NCBI RefSeq assembly: GCF_003675875.1
Contig: NZ_RCDI01000001.1
Location: forward strand, 682,001-746,000
DNA length: 64,000 nucleotides
Direction: 5' to 3'
Source: Halostella limicola
Lineage (GTDB): Archaea > Halobacteriota > Halobacteria > Halobacteriales > Natronoarchaeaceae
The number at the start of each line of letters is the position of its first letter. Position 1 is the stretch's first letter. Positions 57,745 through 64,000 of this stretch are shown one piece after another. The notes beneath the pieces were generated by a model. That model was given only the letters and a program-made list of their open reading frames with translations. It was not told the DNA's origin and did not search any database. The translations under genes were made by a program, and so were the position numbers.

Positions 57745-58575
57745 TTGGTAGAGAACGTCTCGCGTCGCGAACTCTTGGGGTACACCGCCGCTGCCGCCGG
57801 CGGGATCGGGACCGCGTCACTCTTAGGTTCATCGAACGCCGGCTCCGGTAAGCCGTCGGGCAACGAGTCCAATGAGACGGTGGGAGAGCGAACCTGCGCC
57901 GGGACGACCGGGGAGCCAGGCACCGGGAAAGTAGATACGCACGTGATCGGGGAAGGCAGCCACAGAGGCGAGAACAACTTCACGTATTTCCTGGACCGTT
58001 CGTCGCTCGGGCTCGACGCGGAGCAGCCAGATGAGGTGTACAGCCGCATCTACGTGAAGTTGGACGAGGACTGGGCACAACCTACGGTTAACGACACGTG
58101 TAAGGTCTACTGGGCCGGCTGTAATCTGAGCGCCGGCGCGGCCGGACAGGGGGGGACCCGTCCGTCGGGCGACGACGGGTGGAGCGTCCGGATCTACACT
58201 CGCGGGCCCGTTACCGACGGTAGAGTGTCGGTCGGCACCTACGTCTACCACCTCGACCAGCCCGACCGGTTCGGGAGCCTCTGGCGGTGGCCGGACCGGG
58301 CCGCTATCGGTACGTGGAACCAGATAGACACGTACGTCAAACTGAACTCCGTGACCGATGGGGCCGCTAACTACGACGGGGTCGTTCGAACGTGGTTGAA
58401 CGGAACTCTCCAGAACGCCCGTAGCGACCTCCGGTGGCGGACCACCGCAGAGCTCGGGTTCGACCGGCTCGGACCCGGGTCGTACTGGGGGGGCTCCAAG
58501 GAGTCGCCGCAGGACAACATCCTCTACTACGATCTGTTTCAGTACGCCGTCGGTAGCGACGGCCTCGGTGGATGA
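57745..58575 (+). CDS. Tat-exported polysaccharide lyase-fold protein (PL14/PL20-like jelly roll)
   Basis: The 276-residue protein starts with TTG (57745) and has a Tat signal (VSRRELLGYTAAAAGG). The mature part is a beta jelly roll like alginate/glucuronan lyases: EVYSRIYVKLDEDW, GTWNQIDTYVKLNSV, YDGVVRTWLNGTLQ and YWGGSKESPQDNILYYDLF. Its C-terminal third is similar in order to the protein at 61412. It would act outside the cell, trimming or binding an acidic polysaccharide, perhaps the one made by the upstream genes. TTTAATCC at 57707-57714 is a possible TATA box. Confidence 0.65.
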   Translation: MVENVSRRELLGYTAAAAGGIGTASLLGSSNAGSGKPSGNESNETVGERTCAGTTGEPGTGKVDTHVIGEGSHRGENNFTYFLDRSSLGLDAEQPDEVYSRIYVKLDEDWAQPTVNDTCKVYWAGCNLSAGAAGQGGTRPSGDDGWSVRIYTRGPVTDGRVSVGTYVYHLDQPDRFGSLWRWPDRAAIGTWNQIDTYVKLNSVTDGAANYDGVVRTWLNGTLQNARSDLRWRTTAELGFDRLGPGSYWGGSKESPQDNILYYDLFQYAVGSDGLGG

Positions 58576-58796
58576 CTGCGGCCTCCCGGCGTTCGGTGAC
58601 GGATCACGCGCTGATACAGCGGGTCCTCGTTTCAGACGCGGCGACCGATCGCCGGTGGCCCCGTCTCGCGAACCGCCGCTCGCCAGCCGCCGCGTGCTGC
58701 GGAGCGACCGATCCGGGTTCGACGAGTTGCGATACGGACAGCGGCCTTCGATACCGGGCACACTAGCTTGAACTTCCTGACCATGATCGTTCAACT

Positions 58797-58853
58797 ATGA
58801 AGAAACCACGGCAGCGCCAGAGCGCGACGTCGGCTCGTGGGGGGTTACGGTGA
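58797..58853 (+). CDS. Possible 18-residue leader peptide
   Basis: ATG at 58797 opens an 18-codon frame (MKKPRQRQSATSARGGLR) whose TGA overlaps the GTG of the next gene (GTGA at 58850-58853). The overlap is the same coupling used by real operons in this window, and the peptide is strongly basic. It may be a leader that couples translation to the next gene, or a chance frame. Confidence 0.3.
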   Translation: MKKPRQRQSATSARGGLR

Positions 58854-59728
58854 GCGACGTCGAACGGAACACCGAGAGCCACAACGACCGCGGCGACGCG
58901 CCCGAGGTATCCGGCGAAACGGCGCGAAGCGACCGACCCGTCGAAGGCTATCAGCGATCCGGCGACGGGCACGGCGAGGGTCCGTCCCACCGTCGCGCGA
59001 TAGTCGTACTCGCCGGGTTAGGAACTGCCGCGCTACTGGGGGCACTGACGCTACCTGACGCTCGGACGGTCCTGTTCGCGCTGGCGGGGGTGGGCCTCTT
59101 TGGTGCGGTCCTGCTCCGATATCTCACGCCGACCCGGTTCGTCCATCCGACGGCAGGTGAGTCACTCTATGCGGCCTTCGCGGCGACCGGTGAGGAACTC
59201 GTCGCGGAACTCGAACTTCGCGACGAGAGAGTGTACGTCCCGACCGCGGCGAACGACCGGGAGAACGCTTCCGTCCGCCTGTTCGTTCCGTCTCGGTCCG
59301 ACTACGTGATTCCCGACGACGGAGAGTTGGCCGCGCTCTTCGTCGACTCTGACGACGGGCGGGCCGAAGGAATTTCCGTACGGCCGTCGGGTGGACAACT
59401 CTATCGCGAATACAGGCGCTCTGTGAGCGGTGGTCTCGCCGAGCGCCCCGCCCCTCTGGCTGAACAGTTGACCGACGGGCTCGTCAATCAGTTCGAACTC
59501 GTCGACGACGCGTCGGCGGAAGTGGAGGATGGTCGCCTGAGGGTCTCGATGACGGACTGCGCGTACGGTCCGGCGGATCGGTTCGATCATCCCGTCTCTT
59601 CCTTCCTTGCGGTCGGATTGGCGACGGGGCTCGGCGTCCCAGTGACGGGCGACGTGGCGACCGTCGACGAGGAGGAGTACGTCGTCACCTGCACCTGGAA
59701 CGAGGAAAAACGGATTTCTGAGCGTTAG
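58850..59728 (+). CDS. Membrane-anchored haloarchaeal protein of unknown function (DUF7982-like)
   Basis: The 292-residue protein starts with GTG, has a polar leader of about 45 residues, two membrane helices (about 50-68 and 73-90), and then a soluble domain with SLYAAFAATGEELVAELELR and VRLFVPSRSDYVIPDDGELA. It ends in a strand pair near EEYVVTCTWNEEKR. I recall a Halobacteria-specific family (DUF7982) with this shape, found in surface-polymer regions, but cannot confirm it. It converges with the small membrane gene at 59725, overlapping by four bases. Confidence 0.6.
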   Translation: MSDVERNTESHNDRGDAPEVSGETARSDRPVEGYQRSGDGHGEGPSHRRAIVVLAGLGTAALLGALTLPDARTVLFALAGVGLFGAVLLRYLTPTRFVHPTAGESLYAAFAATGEELVAELELRDERVYVPTAANDRENASVRLFVPSRSDYVIPDDGELAALFVDSDDGRAEGISVRPSGGQLYREYRRSVSGGLAERPAPLAEQLTDGLVNQFELVDDASAEVEDGRLRVSMTDCAYGPADRFDHPVSSFLAVGLATGLGVPVTGDVATVDEEEYVVTCTWNEEKRISER

Positions 59729-60054
59729 ACGGCGCCTGCTGGGACCATCAACGCCAGTCGGAACGCGACGTAGAGCCCGAACACGACGAAGCCGAATTGG
59801 ACGAACCGCCGCAGTCCAGCCGTCCACCGGGGCCGTGCGTATCGGGGGGATGCCATCTCCACGAGGACGATCAAGCCGACGAACGCCGCAGTGAGAAACA
59901 GCGGGACCGACATCGCGTCAAACAGAACTAGAAGCGCGATGACGCTGACCATCCAGGCTAACTGGTAGCGTACGACCTGCAGTCGACGGAGTGTCGGCAC
60001 GTCTTCGAGTACGACCGCGACGGTGTAGAAGGTATTGGAACGTAAGAATACCAA
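59725..60054 (-). CDS. Small membrane protein of unknown function
   Basis: The 109-residue protein has three predicted membrane helices and basic loops (RRLQVVRYQLAW, ASPRYARPRW). The best start is TTG at 60054, so the true start is uncertain. Its stop overlaps the stop end of the 58850 gene on the other strand. I recognise no family; its neighbours are glycan-related membrane proteins. Confidence 0.5.
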   Translation of the reverse strand: MVFLRSNTFYTVAVVLEDVPTLRRLQVVRYQLAWMVSVIALLVLFDAMSVPLFLTAAFVGLIVLVEMASPRYARPRWTAGLRRFVQFGFVVFGLYVAFRLALMVPAGAV

Positions 60055-60158
60055 CGTTATATCCCCGGATTTTCAACGATCAGGGGTCAGCCCTTTTCCG
60101 GACGAGGCGTTCCTCCCCCGTTCGTTTTTGACGGCTCGGGTAGTATATCGTCCGGATC

Positions 60159-61172
60159 ATGGGCGATAGATCGCCATCGGGCTCGAACGCGGTCCGAGAT
60201 CCCCCCGCGGATCTCGGGATCGCTGTTTTCTTCGCCGCCGTCACCTGTGCGGTCGTCCTGATACCCCGGACCCGTTCGACTCTCCTCGCGCCCGCATTCG
60301 CCCTTCCGTTTTCGCTTTTCCTTCCCGGCTACGTGCTGACCGCCGCCCTGTTTCCGGAACGGTCCCGGACGGACCGTCCCGGTGAACAGACCTTCTCGAA
60401 ACGGGCGGCCGCCGGACGTCTGACCGGGATCGAACGCGTGACCGTTTCGGTCGCCCTGAGCGCGGTGGTCGTGCCGCTTCTCGGGACGGGGCTAATACTT
60501 GCCGGCGTCGGCCTCCGGTTGCTCCCTGTTACTGTTTCCGTCGCGGCAGTCATCCTCGTCGGAACGACGATCGCGGCTCATCGGCGAACCTCCCTTCCCC
60601 CCGAGGTCCGTTTCAGAGTCCCGTTCGCCGCGTTGTACGCCGCGATAGGCGACGGCCTCCGAGGCCCGAGCAGTCGCACGAGCGCGGCGGTGAACGCCGT
60701 CCTCGTGCTCTCTATCCTTCTGGCCGTTGGCACTGGCGTCTACGCGACGACGACGGCGAACGACCGAGAGTCGTACACGGAGTTCTACCTCCTCGCCGAG
60801 AACGAATCGGGCGAACTCGCGGCGGATAACTACCCGACGGAGTTCCGACGGGGCGAGAGCGAACCGCTGGCTGTCGCGATCGCCAACAACGAGCGCGAAG
60901 ACGCGGAGTACACGATCGTGGTACTGCTACAGCGAGTGGATATTCGGGCCGACTCCGTCAGCGTAACGAACCAGACGCGACTGAACACGTTCACTGTCAC
61001 GGTCAGGACGGATGAACGGAGCGTCGACCGTATCCCGGTGACGCCCACGATGAGCGGCGAACGACTTCGTCTGCAGTTCCTGCTTTACCGCGGCGATCCC
61101 CCGTCTCACGCGACCGCGGAGAACGCGTATCGGTCGACGCACCTCTGGGTGAACGTGACCGACGGTAACTGA
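60159..61172 (+). CDS. DUF1616-family membrane protein
   Basis: The 337-residue protein has an N-terminal four-helix membrane region (starting LGIAVFFAAVTCAVVLIPRT, then PFSLFLPGYVLTAALFP), a fifth helix (about 175-195), and an extracellular beta domain (TEFYLLAENESGELAADNYP, then SEPLAVAIANNEREDAEYTI). This is the archaeal DUF1616 arrangement, common beside surface-polysaccharide and S-layer glycosylation genes. Its function is unknown. The N-x-T sites in the outer domain suggest that it is glycosylated. Confidence 0.8.
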   Translation: MGDRSPSGSNAVRDPPADLGIAVFFAAVTCAVVLIPRTRSTLLAPAFALPFSLFLPGYVLTAALFPERSRTDRPGEQTFSKRAAAGRLTGIERVTVSVALSAVVVPLLGTGLILAGVGLRLLPVTVSVAAVILVGTTIAAHRRTSLPPEVRFRVPFAALYAAIGDGLRGPSSRTSAAVNAVLVLSILLAVGTGVYATTTANDRESYTEFYLLAENESGELAADNYPTEFRRGESEPLAVAIANNEREDAEYTIVVLLQRVDIRADSVSVTNQTRLNTFTVTVRTDERSVDRIPVTPTMSGERLRLQFLLYRGDPPSHATAENAYRSTHLWVNVTDGN

Positions 61173-61411
61173 CCATTACTCGCATCCCTCGTTCGGAAAC
61201 GGATAGCTATCTGATCCACGAGGGTTTATATTTCCCCACATTACTACCAAGTAGTTACCAGACACTACAAACTTCAGTCCAGAATAGATAATACTACTGT
61301 AATACTTTGGCGCAAAACCAAAATATTCTTAAATCACTGGTGGTGCGTTGAGAGTGGTTGTCGACGGGGGAGTAAGCGACCGTTTCTCCGTCGTCACGAA
61401 AGAAGCAAGCT

Positions 61412-62533
61412 ATGACCGAGAACCACTCCTACAACACCCCTGAAAAAGGTTCGACAGACTGGAACGTCCCCGTAAACGAGAACTTCGAGCGCCTCGACAG
61501 GGACGTCGAAGTGCGCGACGTCGAGAGCCAGCTAAACAACTACGCCCCGAAGAATGGCGCTAAGTTCTTCGCCACTGACACCGGCGCGGTTTACGTCGGC
61601 AACGGCACCGAGTGGACCGAAGTTCCGTTCCGACTGCCGAGAAAGACGTCTGATCCCTCCGACCCCGTCGTCGGGCAGGTCTGGTACCGCGCCGACGCGG
61701 ACGACGTCAAGGTACAGACGGCCGACGGCCCGAAAGCCCTCCAGTTCGCGTCCACGTCCTCCGACAGCGGCGGTGACAGCACTATCCGAACGTACGACAG
61801 CATCTCGTTCGACACCACCGCCTACACCGACACGTTCACGAACGTGGACGGCTGGAACGACGGAAACCGATCGATCACCTCCCAGACGCACCAGGGAACC
61901 GCTCTGGACCGGACCGCTCTGGAAATCGCTACCGACGAGGGGAACCACTGGGGGTCGATTCTCCGCTACGCGTTCGGCGACGCGGGCTATCCGGAACCGG
62001 AGGAACTCTACGCCCGCTACTACCTCTACTTCCCCAGCGACTTCGCAGCGATAGAAGGGGGCGGCAAACTCCCCGGTCCCGCGGGCGCGTACGGCGACGA
62101 CGCCCAAGCAGGCAACCCCTCCGACGGGACTAACGGGTGGAGCGCTCGCGGCGCGTTCCGGCCCGCCAACACCTCCGATAGCTCGACCTCCGTTCCGATC
62201 CTTCCCGAGTACTACGTCTACCACGCCGATATGAGCGGCAGCTACGGCGATCGGTGGGCCTGGGACACGACCTTCGAGCGCGGTCGATGGTACCAGATCG
62301 ACCAGCACATAAAGATGAACACGCCCGGACAGAACGACGGCGTCCTCGAGGCCTGGGTCGACGGTCAGCAGGTGTTCGACAAGCGCGACCTCAGTTTCCG
62401 GAACGAGGGTTACAACGACATCAAGATCGAGATGTACTGGTTCACCTACACGTACGGTGGGAGCTGGACCTCCCCGAAGGACAACGCCGCTTACTTCTCC
62501 GACTTCACGCTGGCTCAGGATCCGCTTCTGTAG
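61412..62533 (+). CDS. Polysaccharide lyase-fold protein with tail-fibre-like N-terminus
   Basis: The 373-residue protein has two parts. The first 100 residues (TPEKGSTDWNVPVNENFERL, then AKFFATDTGAVYVGNGTEWT) read like the trimeric N-terminal modules of phage tail fibres and some haloarchaeal lyases. The rest is a jelly roll with PEELYARYYLYFPSDF, RWYQIDQHIKMNTPGQNDG, VLEAWVDGQQVF and YGGSWTSPKDNAAYF, resembling PL14/PL20-type lyases. There is no signal peptide, unlike the related 57745 protein. TTTATATTT at about 61224-61232 is a strong promoter-like box far upstream, and a 180-base gap follows it. Confidence 0.65.
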   Translation: MTENHSYNTPEKGSTDWNVPVNENFERLDRDVEVRDVESQLNNYAPKNGAKFFATDTGAVYVGNGTEWTEVPFRLPRKTSDPSDPVVGQVWYRADADDVKVQTADGPKALQFASTSSDSGGDSTIRTYDSISFDTTAYTDTFTNVDGWNDGNRSITSQTHQGTALDRTALEIATDEGNHWGSILRYAFGDAGYPEPEELYARYYLYFPSDFAAIEGGGKLPGPAGAYGDDAQAGNPSDGTNGWSARGAFRPANTSDSSTSVPILPEYYVYHADMSGSYGDRWAWDTTFERGRWYQIDQHIKMNTPGQNDGVLEAWVDGQQVFDKRDLSFRNEGYNDIKIEMYWFTYTYGGSWTSPKDNAAYFSDFTLAQDPLL

Positions 62534-62730
62534 ATCCCTCCTTTTTTGCGACAGCGTCGGCAGGCCCGGGTATCGTCTCCGGTGGTAGTCGCGGACTAGG
62601 AAACTCCTCCGCCTGAAACGCTGCAACGCCGAAAAAACGGTCCAGCCGATTTATACGCCAGTCTCTCGTGGTACGCTCCAGACCCGTCGCAGGCGAAGCC
62701 GTACCGACCCGCTGCGACGCAGAGACGAAG

Positions 62731-64000
62731 ATGGAACTCATCCGCCTTCCAGACCTACGTGAACGGAATGCCGACTTCCGGACGGTAGCAAGGGCTCTCG
62801 CCGTTCTGCTCCCGCTGATAGGACTTGCAGGCGTTGCCGGTCCGTACGCCCTCGGATTCACGAGCCTCGCGATCCTCGCAAGCTACGTCGCTTTTCCGAG
62901 TATTCTCGCGCCCCTTCTCTACCTGTACGCTTCCGACGTCGAGACAGACACCTCGGCGGGGAACCAGTACACCAAGAGGCTACTGCTGACGGGATACTTC
63001 CTCCTCCAGACCGTCTCGATCGCGTTGTTGGTCTCCAACGACGTCCGTCCGTACAGTTACTACGCCGTCGTCGCTGGGATCGCGTTCGTTCTGCTCGCGC
63101 AGATCCTCCGTTTCTCGCCACAGCGGGACCGTTCGTGGCCTCTTCTGGTACAGATATCGCTCTTGCACCTCAACCTGGTCTGGGGCGTGACGCTGAAGTA
63201 CAACTATTTCATCGGCCGAACGGACATCTTCGGCCACGTCCAGTACGTTCGCCTGATCCTCGAGAATGGCACGTTCACGTCCGGCTTTTCGGGGTTCTAT
63301 CAGGCGTTCCCACTGTGGCACGTGTTGGGCGCGATGGAACATCTCCTGTTCGGCGGGCAATGGGCGCCGAGAACGACGCTGTTCGTGATAAGCGGCGTAC
63401 TGTACGTGTTCGTTCCTATCGGCGTGTTTCTGGTGGCGACGCGGCTCTTCGAATCCCACCGGGTCGCGCTGCTGGCGGGGCTCCTCACGTGTCTGGACGC
63501 GACGGTGATCCACAACGGCATGTACGCTATCCCGAGAAGCGTCGCTGCGTTTCTCTTCGTCCTCGTGCTCCTCAACTGGGTTCGGGACGACGGTCGGTCG
63601 GTCGCTCTCTTCGCCCTGTTCTCTCTCGCCATCGCGGCGTATCACACCGTCTCGTTGCCTTTCGTGTTCTTTATTCTCGCCGTCGAGTACTTCTTCAGGC
63701 GAGTCGTCGCTCCGTTTGCCGGCGACGGTGTCGCGACTCGGACGATCGGAACGTCGCACCTCCTCCTCGCGCTGATCGTGCTGGTGCAGGCAGCCTACTG
63801 GCTCTTCTTCGCCGACTACCTCCTCGAGCACGTGGTTTCGATCGCGTTCCAGGAGAGTTCGCCCGGTCAGATCAACTCGGGGGTCGTCGAGAACCCCTTC
63901 CGGGAGCTCGCCAACTACCTCCACTACAGCACGCTTCTGGTGTTCGTCTTCGTCGGAACCCTGACCGGGCTGTCGAGCGACCGCGTCTCCGGGCTCACGA
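62731..64000 (+). CDS. Large integral membrane protein, GT-C-like (3' end outside window)
   Basis: The frame is open from ATG 62731 through the last base, giving at least 423 residues. At least ten hydrophobic helices are visible. The loops GRTDIFGHVQYVRLILENGT after the fourth to fifth helix and NGMYAIPRSVAAFLFVLVLL match the pattern of archaeal GT-C-type membrane glycosyltransferases or polymerases (D followed by H in the first outer loop; R in the Pro-Arg motif). TTTATACGCC at 62650-62659 is a possible promoter about 75 bases upstream. It probably transfers or polymerises lipid-linked sugars at the outer face. Confidence 0.6.
   Translation, partial: MELIRLPDLRERNADFRTVARALAVLLPLIGLAGVAGPYALGFTSLAILASYVAFPSILAPLLYLYASDVETDTSAGNQYTKRLLLTGYFLLQTVSIALLVSNDVRPYSYYAVVAGIAFVLLAQILRFSPQRDRSWPLLVQISLLHLNLVWGVTLKYNYFIGRTDIFGHVQYVRLILENGTFTSGFSGFYQAFPLWHVLGAMEHLLFGGQWAPRTTLFVISGVLYVFVPIGVFLVATRLFESHRVALLAGLLTCLDATVIHNGMYAIPRSVAAFLFVLVLLNWVRDDGRSVALFALFSLAIAAYHTVSLPFVFFILAVEYFFRRVVAPFAGDGVATRTIGTSHLLLALIVLVQAAYWLFFADYLLEHVVSIAFQESSPGQINSGVVENPFRELANYLHYSTLLVFVFVGTLTGLSSDRVSGLT

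Overview
The window looks like a chromosomal segment of a halophilic archaeon (class Halobacteria). The evidence is the high GC content with strong G/C preference at third codon positions, very acidic proteins, archaeal TFB, TATA-type promoters about 27 bases upstream of nearly leaderless starts, Tat-type lipoprotein and secretion signals, and many Halobacteria-specific families (HalOD1, HTH_10/Bat-like regulators, DUF7344-like winged helix). I cannot fix the genus from the sequence alone. There is no rRNA, no CRISPR array and no obvious provirus. The only RNA gene with a full fold is a tRNA-His(GTG) at 26855-26928.

Layout. 1-5.7 kb: end of an unknown gene, two MFS exporters flanking a trehalose synthase (TreT-type) and a phasin-like coiled-coil gene. 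5.7-7.9 kb: a DUF457-type membrane hydrolase gene split by a tnpB-only IS200/IS605-family element; both junctions can be read and precise removal restores the frame. 8.0-11.0 kb: an acidic low-complexity surface protein whose promoter lies between perfect 16-bp inverted repeats, a RecA/KaiC-like protein, a small zinc ribbon, a DUF7344-like regulator and a receiver protein. 11.1-12.7 kb: a second, related tnpB element. 12.9-20.9 kb: an orphan TupA-type binding protein, TFB, a membrane-bound HTH protein divergent from an ABC-2 exporter operon, and a Tat-exported cupredoxin. 21-26.8 kb: threonine synthase, a Tm-1-like/PEP-hydrolase-like pair, a Yip1-like protein, an HTH_10 regulator and an alpha/beta hydrolase. 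27-34 kb: an ABC-2 permease, a second HTH_10 regulator, then a metal/thiol-flavoured stretch (MerB-like lyase, regulator, Cys-rich copper-storage-like protein, membrane regulator pair, SBP56/methanethiol-oxidase-like protein overlapping a 2Fe-2S ferredoxin). 33.8-39 kb: spermidine-synthase-like fusion, MATE, SprT-like protease, MFS. 39.2-44.2 kb: a complete BMP-type (nucleoside-like) ABC importer. 44.3-50.4 kb: assorted enzymes and regulators ending with a cytochrome P450 divergent from a HalOD1 gene.

50.5-64 kb is a cell-surface polysaccharide region with visibly more A/T-rich gaps: ATP-grasp ligase, nucleotide-sugar dehydrogenase, GT2, DUF354, polysaccharide deacetylase, two polysaccharide-lyase-fold proteins, DUF1616-type membrane proteins and a large GT-C-like membrane protein running off the end. 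The sugar dehydrogenase through the deacetylase form a tightly coupled cluster (stop/start overlaps or a 1-base gap) that probably makes and modifies an amino- or uronic-acid-containing glycan.

The most unusual items are: (i) both TnpB elements carry a small divergent ribbon-helix-helix-like gene next to tnpB and encode TnpBs without the canonical RuvC-II glutamate; (ii) the predicted guide of element 1 matches the repaired, element-free form of the gene it interrupts; (iii) the inverted repeats around the surface-protein promoter look like an invertible switch or a large operator; (iv) the methanethiol-oxidase-like/ferredoxin couple lies near organomercurial-lyase-like and copper-storage-like genes.
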